Positions 25,172 to 33,809 of a stretch of DNA of 64,000 nucleotides are shown one piece after another. The notes below the pieces were generated by a model, which was not told the DNA's origin, ran no database searches, and saw only the letters and a list, made by a program, of their open reading frames with translations. The translations under genes were made by a program, and so were the position numbers. Positions within the stretch are counted from its first letter, which is position 1, and every line of letters starts with the position of its first letter. The DNA comes from Anaerocolumna sp. AGMB13025 (lineage in GTDB: Bacteria; Bacillota; Clostridia; Lachnospirales; Lachnospiraceae), in contig NZ_CP121445.1 of NCBI RefSeq assembly GCF_029689925.1, positions 2,597,001 through 2,661,000 on the forward strand, read 5' to 3'.

Positions 25172-27982
25172 ATGCCTTTACCGTCTAAAATAAGAGAAAA
25201 TAAAACAGCCAATTATTTATTGTATTATATAGTACCCTTTACCGCTGCCTTTCTGGTGCTGCAGTTTCTCATATATCATCCATTTGCAGAAAATAACAAA
25301 TCGTTTATCTGGGATTTGGACGGTCTCAATCAGCATTATCCGGCTCTGGTATATTATAGCCGGAGATTAAGAGACCTTCTTGAAGGCAAAGGTTTTCCTA
25401 TGGTGGATTTTAGTATCGGCATGGGTTTTGATACCTTGACTACACTGAATTATTATGCAATTGGAGACCCATTAACCCTTTTATCAGTTTTTGGTAAAGC
25501 AGGGAGTATGGAGGTGATTTACCGGTTCCTTATTTTGTTTAGAATTTACTTATCTGGTATCAGCTTTATCTTATACTGTATCTATAGGAAGAAAGAGAGC
25601 TTTCCTTCGGTGGTTTCCGCTCTTATTTATATTTTTTGTGGTTATGTATTGTTTGCTGGGGTCAGACATCCTTATTTTACTAATCCATTTATCTATCTGC
25701 CCCTCCTTTTTATCGGTATAGAATTTATTCTGCGAAAGCAAAAACCATATTTATTTATTATCATGACTTTTATCAGTGCTTTAAGCAATTTTTATTTTTT
25801 TTATATGATAACTATCATACTTGTCGTATATGGGGTTATCCGATTTTATCACATTTATTATTATAGTTCCAAAGAAAGTGCCTCTCTGCTTCCAATCCAT
25901 TCATCAGGGCAGGATACTCCTCCTGCGGTATCTTATACTACGGAGTCAGCTGCTTTAAAGGGAGAAAGAAACGGTTCGTTTTGGAAATCACTTATTAAAA
26001 CTGCTTTGCGGGCAGGTATCTTTTATCTCCTTGGGATTCTTATGTCTGGGATAATTCTGCTGCCGGTGATTGCAGCGTTTTTTAACAATGGTCGGCTAAA
26101 CAGCGGATATCATGTGAATCTTCTTCATTACAGCCTGGGTTATTATGCCATGCTTACCGGGTCTTTCCTGGCTCCTAATATTACGCCGGGATTCTGGAAC
26201 CAGTGTTCCTTTGCTTCGGTTATACCGATTGCTGTTTTTGTTGTATTTCGCAGAAAGAAATACAGGGAGTTAAAGCTTTTTTTTGTACTTGGAACAGTTT
26301 GTCTTATGGTTCCTTTTATCGGGTATGCGATGAATGGTTTTTCTTATGTGGCCAATCGCTGGATGTTTGGATACTGTTTTTTGACTGCCTATTTATTTGC
26401 AGCTGTTTATGAGGATATCTTCCGGCTAAATAAAACGGATAAAGCTTTATTAGGGATAGGAACCCTTATTTTTGGCGCACTTGGGCTTTTAAAACCGAAT
26501 GGCTATGTTCTGTATTCTTTTCTTATTCTTTGTGTAACAACAATCTGCATCCTATTATTAAATACCTATAAAGTTTCGGTTCATCTGCAAAGAGCTGTAG
26601 TTTTTATACTGATATTTTGTAATCTGGGGGTAAACGGCTATTTGACCTATTCAAGTAAGTTTGGAAATTATGTTGAAGAGTTTGTTGATGCAGGAAGTGC
26701 GGATAAAACAATTTTAAATTCGGCGGTGGGTATGATACCGGCAATCCAGGATACTTCCTTTTACCGGGTGGAAACCTACGGGGATAAACCGTTAAATGAA
26801 GCACTTACGTTAAATTTTCATGATGTCAGCGGTTATTACAGTATTATGGATAAGCGTGTTTCAGAGTATATGAAAGGCCTGGAACTGTTAAGCCAGAAAG
26901 CTGCTTACCGGTTTGATAATCTGGATTACCGTACTGTTCTTAGTACCCTGGCAGGTGTTAAATATCTGGTTACCTCTAATAAATCAACAGCGCCTTATGG
27001 ATATGATTTAATAAAGAGGCAGCAAATCGACGGCAAATCTTACTATCTGTTTGAGAATCAGTATGCCCTGTCTTTGGGTTATACCTATGGGCAATATATA
27101 ACCAGAGATGAATATGAGAAACTTAGTCCGCTGCAAAAGCAGGAGATAATGCTTAAAGCTGTAGTCTTAGAAAAACCGCTAGATTATCTGAAAGAGACTA
27201 AAATAACAGAAGCAGCGGAGGATAATTCAGCACTTAAGCAGAGTTGGTTTTCATCTGAGGAGCTGCCGGTTACCCTTACCTGTGGCGAAGGAATGACACT
27301 TAATGGTGAGTATATAGATATTACGGATCCTGGGGCAAAACTTACGATCCAATTTAATGGATTGGCAGATTCAGAAACTTATCTGGGGCTGGAGGGTTTT
27401 CATATTAATGATACGGATTATTATGCGGTGAATTTTAAGATAAAGGGTGAGAAGGAAGCTGCGAAACTGATTAATGTTCGATCCGACAGAAACAATGCAT
27501 ACTTTGGAAAAGAGGATTATTTAATTAATTTAGGATATGGGAGGAGTCCTATGAAGTACTGCGAATTAAGCTTTCCTCAGACAGGCAGATTCCATATCAG
27601 CAGTATCAAGGTTTTTGGACTTCCAATGAACAATTACGTACAACAGGTCAGTGAGAGAAAGAAGGGGGAACTATATCATGTCAACGTCCAAAAGAATCAT
27701 GTTACAGGGACGGCGGAGGTTTTGAAGGATTCCTTTATTTGTCTGACGGTACCTTACAGCAAAGGCTGGCGTGCCTATGTCAACGGAGTAAAAACAACCC
27801 CCCTCCAGGCCAACGTTATGTATCTGGCTCTTCCGGTTAGAGCCGGCACGAATGAGATCGAATTGTATTATGAGACTCCTTTTCTAAAAGCAGGAGCAGC
27901 GGTTTCGGTAACCGGTTGGTTTTTGTTTCTGTGTTTAATTTTATACGACAGGATAAAAAGAGGAAAACGTGGGAAAATATAG
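25172..27982 (+). CDS. YfhO-family multi-pass membrane protein
   Basis: This protein of about 936 residues has many membrane segments in the first 480 residues, a long extracytoplasmic region and a final membrane segment with a basic tail (DRIKRGKRGKI). FIWDLDGLNQHYPALVYYSR near the N-terminus and SYLVTSNKST-like and VPYSKGWRAYVNG segments late in the chain are typical of YfhO (GT-C-like fold). YfhO acts with a CsbB-type glycosyltransferase to glycosylate lipoteichoic acid in Bacillus (known for the family). A matching GT2 follows at 28125. The frame opens at a GTG (25160) that overlaps AAAGGAG, so the ATG at 25172 is used. Confidence 0.82.
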   Translation: MPLPSKIRENKTANYLLYYIVPFTAAFLVLQFLIYHPFAENNKSFIWDLDGLNQHYPALVYYSRRLRDLLEGKGFPMVDFSIGMGFDTLTTLNYYAIGDPLTLLSVFGKAGSMEVIYRFLILFRIYLSGISFILYCIYRKKESFPSVVSALIYIFCGYVLFAGVRHPYFTNPFIYLPLLFIGIEFILRKQKPYLFIIMTFISALSNFYFFYMITIILVVYGVIRFYHIYYYSSKESASLLPIHSSGQDTPPAVSYTTESAALKGERNGSFWKSLIKTALRAGIFYLLGILMSGIILLPVIAAFFNNGRLNSGYHVNLLHYSLGYYAMLTGSFLAPNITPGFWNQCSFASVIPIAVFVVFRRKKYRELKLFFVLGTVCLMVPFIGYAMNGFSYVANRWMFGYCFLTAYLFAAVYEDIFRLNKTDKALLGIGTLIFGALGLLKPNGYVLYSFLILCVTTICILLLNTYKVSVHLQRAVVFILIFCNLGVNGYLTYSSKFGNYVEEFVDAGSADKTILNSAVGMIPAIQDTSFYRVETYGDKPLNEALTLNFHDVSGYYSIMDKRVSEYMKGLELLSQKAAYRFDNLDYRTVLSTLAGVKYLVTSNKSTAPYGYDLIKRQQIDGKSYYLFENQYALSLGYTYGQYITRDEYEKLSPLQKQEIMLKAVVLEKPLDYLKETKITEAAEDNSALKQSWFSSEELPVTLTCGEGMTLNGEYIDITDPGAKLTIQFNGLADSETYLGLEGFHINDTDYYAVNFKIKGEKEAAKLINVRSDRNNAYFGKEDYLINLGYGRSPMKYCELSFPQTGRFHISSIKVFGLPMNNYVQQVSERKKGELYHVNVQKNHVTGTAEVLKDSFICLTVPYSKGWRAYVNGVKTTPLQANVMYLALPVRAGTNEIELYYETPFLKAGAAVSVTGWFLFLCLILYDRIKRGKRGKI

Positions 27983-28124
27983 TATAGATGAAAGAGCTTT
28001 ATGATTTGATGGATTAATAATTAGAGATTGATGGGAGATTGATAGGTGATTGCAAGCTATATCGATATAATTTTGCAGTTTCCTAATAAACTATGAACGA
28101 TAGGGCATAAAGGAGAGATTAGAT

Positions 28125-29054
28125 TTGGACAAGATATCAGTAGTTGTTCCCTGCTATAATGAAGAAAAAGTGATATCCTTATTTTATAGGGAAATGAAGT
28201 TTGTAATGGATAAGATGGATTATGTTGAGTTTGAAATTATACTAATTGATGACGGTTCCAGGGATAAAACACTGCAGATTATGAAAAGATTACAGGCAAA
28301 GGATGAAAGAGTAAAATATCTGTCATTTTCGAAAAACTTTGGAAAAGAAGCAGCAATTTTTGCAGGACTTGAGAATTGTACCGGAGACTTTGCTGTTATG
28401 ATGGATGCAGATTTGCAGGATCCCCCAAGGTTATTGGAAGAGATGTACCACTGTCTTAAAAGTGAGGGTTACGATTCGGTAGCTACCAGAAGAGTCACCA
28501 GAGACGGTGAGCCTAAGCTTCGGTCATTTTTTGCCAAACGGTTTTATCATCTGATGAACCGCATTTCAAAAACAGATATTGTAGATGGTGCCAGGGATTA
28601 CAGGCTGATGAACCGGCAGATGGTAGATGCGATTATAGAGATGAAGGAGTACAACCGATTCTCCAAAGGTATATTCGGCTGGGTCGGTTTTAAGACAAAA
28701 TGGCTGGAATACGATAACGTAGCCCGTGCCGCTGGCGAAACCAAATGGTCTTTCCGTAAACTACTTTTTTATTCCTTTGACGGTATCGTTGCTTTTTCTA
28801 CAATGCCTTTGGGAATTGCATCTTTTTCCGGGCTTTTTTTATGCGTTTTATCCTTTATCAGTATAATAATAATTATGATTCGATATCTGATTGGTGTAAA
28901 ATCAGCTCATGGATGGTCTTCTATGACCTGTATTATTTTATTTGTCAGTGGATTTCAATTGTTTTGTATGGGAGTACTGGGACAGTACCTGGCGAAAACT
29001 TATCTGGAAGTAAAAAAACGTCCTATCTATATTGTGAAGGAAAAATGTTTATAA
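28125..29054 (+). CDS. CsbB/GtrB-like polyprenyl-phosphate glycosyltransferase (GT2)
   Basis: This 309-residue GT2 enzyme has ISVVVPCYNEEKVI, IILIDDGSRDKT, MMDADLQDPPRLL (metal DxD) and two C-terminal membrane segments (about 230-295). These enzymes load a sugar onto undecaprenyl phosphate on the cytoplasmic face. The lipid-linked sugar is then flipped and used by a membrane glycosyltransferase. The TTG start at 28125 follows AAGGAG by 9 bases. It lies 142 bases after the YfhO gene, the same pairing as csbB-yfhO in Bacillus. The sugar and acceptor are not known. Confidence 0.85.
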   Translation: MDKISVVVPCYNEEKVISLFYREMKFVMDKMDYVEFEIILIDDGSRDKTLQIMKRLQAKDERVKYLSFSKNFGKEAAIFAGLENCTGDFAVMMDADLQDPPRLLEEMYHCLKSEGYDSVATRRVTRDGEPKLRSFFAKRFYHLMNRISKTDIVDGARDYRLMNRQMVDAIIEMKEYNRFSKGIFGWVGFKTKWLEYDNVARAAGETKWSFRKLLFYSFDGIVAFSTMPLGIASFSGLFLCVLSFISIIIIMIRYLIGVKSAHGWSSMTCIILFVSGFQLFCMGVLGQYLAKTYLEVKKRPIYIVKEKCL

Positions 29055-29198
29055 TTGAGGTTAAACCTGATATAGGGAGAGCAGAAGCTGCATTGATAAT
29101 GGTGCAAGGCGATTATTTTGCAGTCTGCGGTAAATTTTAATGAATGTTTTATTAATTATGCAGAATTATATTCAAACTATGTGAGAAAGGGCAGCTGT

Positions 29199-29414
29199 AA
29201 AATGTAGGTTATAGAACCAGGGGCTGTTGCAAAACGTAGGTTATAGAACCAGGAGCTGTTGCAAAACGTAGGTTATAGAACCAGGAGCTGTTGCAAAACG
29301 TAGGTTATAGAACCAGGGGCTGTTGCAAAATATAGGTTATAGAAGCAGGGGCTGTTGCAAAACGTAGGTTATAGAACCAGGGGTTGTTGCAAAATATAGG
29401 TTATAGAACCAGGG
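29199..29414. repeat. Tandem repeat, 32-bp unit, about seven copies
   Basis: Units of the form AAAACGTAGGTTATAGAACC plus AGGGGCTGTTGC start at 29199, 29231, 29263, 29295, 29327, 29359 and 29391. A few positions vary (CG or TA after AAAA; AGGAG or AGGGG). The last copy runs into a long hairpin. There are no unique spacers, so it is not a CRISPR. Confidence 0.9.
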
Positions 29415-29551
29415 CTTAGAATAAGGATTATATTTTATAAAAATTGTGTTCCAAGATTGCGCGAATATGCGGCTGCATTCTCTTTCTTGCAGCCATTCGC
29501 GCATACTTTCCACAAAATTTTTATAAAATATAATCCTTATTCTCTCCCTGG
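29409..29551. repeat. Long perfect-stem palindrome with inverted tail repeats
   Basis: CCAGGG and AGAATAAGGATTATATTTTA on the left pair with TAAAATATAATCCTTATTCT and CCCTGG on the right. Inner stems are GCGCGAAT with ATTCGCGC and GGCTGCA with TGCAGCC, around a 10-base loop. Two 33-bp copies of GGTAATTTAGTCTTTGGATT plus AGCAACAGCCCC follow at 29550-29615. Reversed, they share GGGGCTGTTGC with the 32-bp repeats. The 730-base gap 29055-29787 is thus one composite inverted structure followed by a promoter. Confidence 0.88.
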
Positions 29552-29717
29552 TAATTTAGTCTTTGGATTAGCAACAGCCCCAGGTAATGTAGTCTTTGGA
29601 TTAGCAACAGCCTCGTTTTGCGTGTAATTTGAATCAAAGTATTACAGCTGATTTAGTATCCTGGTTTCATATAGTTAAGTGATGAAAGTTTATTTTTATA
29701 AACTAACACATAATAAG

Positions 29718-29746
29718 TTGACAATTTAAATAAACTAATATAATAT
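29718..29746 (+). promoter_or_regulatory. Promoter before the DUF2087 gene pair
   Basis: TTGACA (29718-29723), a 17-base spacer and TAATAT (29741-29746), with an overlapping TATAAT at 29739-29744, lie about 45 bases before the ATG at 29788. Confidence 0.65.
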
Positions 29747-29787
29747 ATGTTTATGATTAGAATAAGCAATCAACGGAGAGGTTTACT

Positions 29788-30537
29788 ATGAAGAACGATT
29801 GGACTGATTTAGAAATAGAAGAAATCAAGAACGGTTACCGGTTCGATAAAGAGAATAATAAATATTGCTGCAATCATTGCGGTAAAGAGTTTTTTACAGG
29901 CGAAATCTATCAAATCGAGAATCGTTTTTTTGACAGTAAGATGGGGGTAACCCTTCATGTCACAAAGGAGCATGGCTCGGTTTATGATATGCTGGCAGTT
30001 TCGGAGAATAAATATCTGGGACTGACACAGAATCAGAAAAATTTGTTGGGATTAATCAATGCGGGGCTGACTGACAATGAGATTGCCAAGGAACTTGACC
30101 TATCGCCCTCAACGGTGCGGCATCAGAAGTTTATGTTCCGGGAGAAGGCGAAACAGGCAAAGATGTACCTGGCAGTTTATGAACTGGCTCTAAAAGGTAA
30201 CCCGCTTCATGAGAACCTTATTAATATCCACAGTACTGCAACCATGGTAGATGACAGATACATTACCACCACAGAGGAAAAAGATAAAATAATCAAAACA
30301 GCCTTTGCGTCCCTGGCTCCGTTAAAATTGATTGAATTTCCGGCGAAGGAAAAGAAGAAAATCGTTATTCTGCAAAAAATAGTGGAACAGTTTGACCATG
30401 GCAGAAATTATGAGGAGAAGGAACTGAATCAGATATTAAAAGGGATCTATCATGATTATCCCACTATAAGGCGCTATCTGATCGAATATGGCTTTATGGA
30501 CCGAACCAAGGACTGCAAGGAATACTGGCTGTTGTAA
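29788..30537 (+). CDS. LuxR-type HTH protein with C-terminal DUF2087 domain
   Basis: This 249-residue protein has three parts. An N-terminal segment holds a small Cys cluster (YCCNHCGKEF, about 30-39) that may bind zinc. A central LuxR-like helix-turn-helix (LINAGLTDNEIAKELDLSPSTVRHQ, quoted in two overlapping parts in the family: GLTDNEIAKEL and LSPSTVRHQ) spans about 88-115. The C-terminal DUF2087 domain (ILQKIVEQFDHGRNYEEKEL) spans about 180-249. DUF2087 is found with DNA-binding domains in Firmicutes, often in stress-responsive regulators. It is followed 19 bases later by a protein that is almost only DUF2087. A DNA-binding regulator is likely, with an unknown signal. Confidence 0.75.
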   Translation: MKNDWTDLEIEEIKNGYRFDKENNKYCCNHCGKEFFTGEIYQIENRFFDSKMGVTLHVTKEHGSVYDMLAVSENKYLGLTQNQKNLLGLINAGLTDNEIAKELDLSPSTVRHQKFMFREKAKQAKMYLAVYELALKGNPLHENLINIHSTATMVDDRYITTTEEKDKIIKTAFASLAPLKLIEFPAKEKKKIVILQKIVEQFDHGRNYEEKELNQILKGIYHDYPTIRRYLIEYGFMDRTKDCKEYWLL

Positions 30538-30556
30538 GAAGAATAGAAAGGAGCAT

Positions 30557-30865
30557 ATGGCTGTATTATACGATTACACCATATATATGATTATGAATAT
30601 TGATAATTTTTTAAATGAAGACAATAAGATTAAAACCTGGCCCTCTAAGCGGGAGTTAAAGATAGCGGTTTTATCCTATCTTTCCGAAAAGTTTGAGAAA
30701 GGGACTTACTATACAGAAAAGGAAGTCAATGAAATTATAAAAACCTGGCATACCTTCGGAGATTTTTTCCTTTTACGGAGAGAACTCATTGATAAAAAGT
30801 TCTTATCCAGAACCAACGATGGTGCAACGTATTGGAAAGAAGAGAACGAATCTCTAAAAGGTTAA
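30557..30865 (+). CDS. Standalone DUF2087 protein
   Basis: This 102-residue protein contains KTWPSKRELKIAVLSYLSEK, then FEKGTYYTEKEVNEIIKTWH and FFLLRRELIDKKFLSRTNDG, which are the DUF2087 hallmarks. The open frame extends back to 30488, but that region overlaps the previous gene in another frame. The ATG at 30557, just after AAAGGAG (30547-30553), is preferred although the spacing is only 3 bases. Sharing the domain with its neighbour suggests hetero-oligomer formation or antagonism (inference). Confidence 0.75.
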   Translation: MAVLYDYTIYMIMNIDNFLNEDNKIKTWPSKRELKIAVLSYLSEKFEKGTYYTEKEVNEIIKTWHTFGDFFLLRRELIDKKFLSRTNDGATYWKEENESLKG

Positions 30866-30885
30866 TAATGGATAAACGATAAAGA

Positions 30886-30932
30886 CTTTGGACCAGGCTG
30901 TGAAATATGTAATTCCTGGTCCAAGGTTTTTA
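30886..30932. terminator. Terminator after the DUF2087 pair
   Basis: CTTTGGACCAGG (30886-30897) pairs with CCTGGTCCAAGG (30915-30926), followed by TTTTTAT. Confidence 0.8.
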
Positions 30933-31012
30933 TCGTTTTATCACGTAAACTATAATTTGTATACATATTTCCTGTGATACTGCCTTTACAAGGTTCCTGC
31001 TAAATTTTCCGT

Positions 31013-32509
31013 TCATACGGATTTAGCTGCATACAGTAATATATTTTCTTTCGTAGCCTGATTCCTTGGCAGATCGCAGACAAGCTTTCCAGAATTAAGG
31101 ACAAGAATCCTGTCGCACATACCTAAAATTTCATCGATGTCAGAAGAGATGAAGATAATGGAGGCGCCCTTTCTGACCATATCTACCATACAGTTATAAA
31201 TATCTGTCTTGGAAGCAATATCGACACCTCTGGTCGGTTCATCCATAATATAAATCTTTAAATGACTCATCATCCATTTGGCAACCGCTGTTTTCTGCTG
31301 ATTACCGCCGCTGTAAGTCCTAAGCAGATCATCGGTATTGCCGGGCTTAATACTAAGTTTTTCTACATAAGAACTGGTCACGTCCGTTAGTATGTACGGA
31401 TCGATAATCATACCTTGGACAAATCTTGTCAGGGAAGAAATGGATACATTATTCTCGAGATCAAGACAGCCAAATACAGAAGAGTTAATACGGTCTTCCG
31501 GCAGTAATGCAATTCCGGCTTTGATTGCATCGTAAGGCTCATGGATGTTAACCGGGGTTCCATTTACTTCAATACTCCCTGAGGAAGGTTTGGTTTCCCC
31601 GAAGATACATTTTGCCATAATGGAACGACCAGAGCCTACGAAGCCGGTAACTCCAAGGATTTCCCCTTTTTTAAGATTGAAGTTAATATCGGTTAATACC
31701 TGACCAAAGGACAGGTTCTTAACAGAAAAGATGGTTTTCCCCAAGGGGATATCAAGCTTTGGATAACGATTTCCATGAGTTGTCATAGCCATCAGATTAA
31801 TTATCTCATGAATAGTGGTTTCTTTCACATTTCTGGTACCAATTATCCTGCCCTGATGGATTACCGTCACCCTGTCGGCAACGGTTTCTATTTCATCTAG
31901 AAAATGTGTGATATAGATAATTGCTTTATTCTTACTTCTTAGTTTATTAATCAGCTGAAATAAAATTTCCTTTTCCTGCAGGGTAAATAATTCGGAAGGT
32001 TCATCAAAAATAATTATATTAGCATCCGATACGAATGCTTTTATGATCTCAATCAGATGCATCTGGGCAAATCCAAGACTGCCAAGAAGTGTCTGGGGAT
32101 TCAGTTTAATATCCAGCCTTTGAAATAGTTCGCTGCAATCAAACATCAACTGGTTAAAATCAATCCAATGAAGGAATTTGTTTTTATAGGGCATTTTGTC
32201 TGCGTAAATATTTTCAGCAACGGTCAGGTTCGGATATAGGGCCAGATCCTGTAATACGGTGTGAATTCCTATTTTTTTGGCTTCGTAAACAGAGTTTACA
32301 TTGATCTCCTGACCATCCAGATAAATAGTACCGCTGTCTTTTTTGAAAATGCCGTTGATGACATTAATGATCATTGATTTTCCTGAACCATTCTCACCAA
32401 TTAAGGCATGAACTTCGCCGTAATATAAGTCCAGATTAATACTTCTTAATGAAAAATCTTCACTCAGGTATTTATTGATATCTTTCAGTATCAATGCCGG
32501 CACATTCAT
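31013..32509 (-). CDS. Orphan sugar ABC transporter ATPase (RbsA/XylG/MglA type)
   Basis: This protein of about 498 residues has two ABC domains, as in monosaccharide importers. The first has Walker A GENGSGKS and Walker B IIIFDEPSELFT, but its signature region reads LGFAQMHLIEI instead of the usual LSVGQQQ-like motif. The second has a good signature (YSGGNQQKTAVAKW) and DEPTRGVDIA, with the Walker A GFVGSGRS that is usual for this half. AGGGGG precedes the ATG at 32509. No permease or binding protein accompanies it. A DeoR regulator is directly upstream and a complete ChvE-GguAB set lies divergently. It may be a spare ATPase for that permease. Confidence 0.82.
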   Translation of the reverse strand: MNVPALILKDINKYLSEDFSLRSINLDLYYGEVHALIGENGSGKSMIINVINGIFKKDSGTIYLDGQEINVNSVYEAKKIGIHTVLQDLALYPNLTVAENIYADKMPYKNKFLHWIDFNQLMFDCSELFQRLDIKLNPQTLLGSLGFAQMHLIEIIKAFVSDANIIIFDEPSELFTLQEKEILFQLINKLRSKNKAIIYITHFLDEIETVADRVTVIHQGRIIGTRNVKETTIHEIINLMAMTTHGNRYPKLDIPLGKTIFSVKNLSFGQVLTDINFNLKKGEILGVTGFVGSGRSIMAKCIFGETKPSSGSIEVNGTPVNIHEPYDAIKAGIALLPEDRINSSVFGCLDLENNVSISSLTRFVQGMIIDPYILTDVTSSYVEKLSIKPGNTDDLLRTYSGGNQQKTAVAKWMMSHLKIYIMDEPTRGVDIASKTDIYNCMVDMVRKGASIIFISSDIDEILGMCDRILVLNSGKLVCDLPRNQATKENILLYAAKSV

Positions 32510-32580
32510 GATGAACCCCCTCAACATTATAAAGTGTCCTGGCACTCAGTCCAGTAATTTGCTAAACCTTTGTACTAGCT

Positions 32581-33363
32581 TTATACATTTCCTTCAAAAG
32601 CATCAATTGATGTAAATAGTTGAATGTTGCTGTTAAATATTAAGTTCTTATAATCATCCTTAATTCGTGAATTGGTAATCAGACGATCAGCAATACGCTG
32701 TGCTTTACCAACACGGTAAAAGGAGTTTTTCTCAAAAGCATCTGCGGTTAACAGCAATATCTTTTGCTCTGCATTATGGGCGGCCTCCTGGATTAAAGAA
32801 GCCATGTCAATGCTTGGTACCGTTAATTCCAGTTCTCCTGAGATGCCGTCAATATCTATAAAAAGTTTTGATACAAAGAATTTATTCAGGTTATTTATGG
32901 TTAGTGTGCCAAATACCGCATTATACCGGTTGTCAATGTCACCTCCGAGGAGTATGACTTTGATGGATTTGAAATTAGAAAGCTCCATGGCAATCGTAAT
33001 ATCATTCGTAAGTACTGTGATATTATTTTTGCTGCCCAGTTTTTTTGCGATGTGAAGGTTGATAATCCCATTGGTCAGCATAATGATATCGCCGTCTTTA
33101 ATCATCTGAACTGCCACATCTGCGATTTCGTTATAGTCAGCCGGGTTATAGCCATCAACAGCATATTCGGAGTCATCATCGTTATTATTAAGAACCGCGC
33201 CGCCATGAGTCCTGGTGAGAAATCCCTCCTCCTCCAGTTTCTCAAGATCTCTTCGAATGGTTACTTCAGAGACATTCAGCATATTACTTAAGGTACTTAC
33301 TTCTGCCTGATGATTATTTTGTATGTAATTTTTGATTATTCGTATTCGCTCAATCGCAAACAT
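32581..33363 (-). CDS. DeoR-family transcriptional repressor
   Basis: This 260-residue protein has an N-terminal winged helix (VSTLSNMLNVSEVTIRRDLE, then EEGFLTRTHGGAVL) and a C-terminal DeoR sensor domain that normally binds a phosphorylated sugar. It sits between the orphan ATPase, which it precedes by about 70 bases, and the divergent ChvE gene. The 8-base palindrome TAACGTTA is present near both promoters, which fits repression of both directions. The effector is probably a sugar phosphate derived from the imported sugar. Confidence 0.85.
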   Translation of the reverse strand: MFAIERIRIIKNYIQNNHQAEVSTLSNMLNVSEVTIRRDLEKLEEEGFLTRTHGGAVLNNNDDDSEYAVDGYNPADYNEIADVAVQMIKDGDIIMLTNGIINLHIAKKLGSKNNITVLTNDITIAMELSNFKSIKVILLGGDIDNRYNAVFGTLTINNLNKFFVSKLFIDIDGISGELELTVPSIDMASLIQEAAHNAEQKILLLTADAFEKNSFYRVGKAQRIADRLITNSRIKDDYKNLIFNSNIQLFTSIDAFEGNV

Positions 33364-33381
33364 ATATTACACATCCTTAAG

Positions 33382-33389
33382 TAACGTTA
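33382..33389. promoter_or_regulatory. Candidate DeoR operator, copy 1
   Basis: TAACGTTA lies 19 bases before the DeoR start, just downstream of a minus-strand TATAAT (33404-33399). A repressor bound here would block its own gene and the orphan ATPase. Confidence 0.4.
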
Positions 33390-33627
33390 AAAGTTTTTAT
33401 TATAGTATAAACCGTAAAGATACAAGTATCATACGGCAATATAATCGGATTTACCAATAATAAATTAAGTATAAATCATCTTAATAAAAAATGCAATAGT
33501 AATAAAAACGTAACAAAGCGAAAGCATATTATTACAGATAGTTTCGATGATAAGTAAGAGATATTCACTTCAATTGGGTAATGTGCATAAAAAAGTAATA
33601 AATTTATAAAAATATATAGTAAATGTA

Positions 33628-33656
33628 TTGACATTAAAATAATAAAATGATATTAT
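33628..33656 (+). promoter_or_regulatory. Promoter of the chvE-gguAB operon
   Basis: TTGACA (33628-33633), a 17-base spacer and TATTAT (33651-33656). The leader to the ATG at 33810 is about 150 bases and includes a second TAACGTTA at 33697-33704. The rest of 33364-33809 is AT-rich without other signals. Confidence 0.75.
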
Positions 33657-33696
33657 CAAAACACAGAAACGTAAGTAAACGAACATAAACACACAT

Positions 33697-33704
33697 TAAC
33701 GTTA
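33697..33704. promoter_or_regulatory. Candidate DeoR operator, copy 2
   Basis: TAACGTTA recurs in the leader of the chvE gene, about 40 bases after the -10 box. It is identical to the palindrome in the divergent DeoR promoter region. The nearby ACGTAAGTAAACGAAC may add a half-site. Confidence 0.4.
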
Positions 33705-33809
33705 GTGCAATTGTTCAAAAGCTTTATGTTTTTGTAGATTTACATAATTAGCTGTGCTAATCAGCAGAAGCTAATAAAAAACTAAGTTCATAAAAAGGAG
33801 AGAGGTATT

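Noticed and set aside
29199-29414. Possible CRISPR array with 32-bp repeats
   Set aside because: The units abut without spacers and differ only by scattered point changes. It is a tandem repeat.
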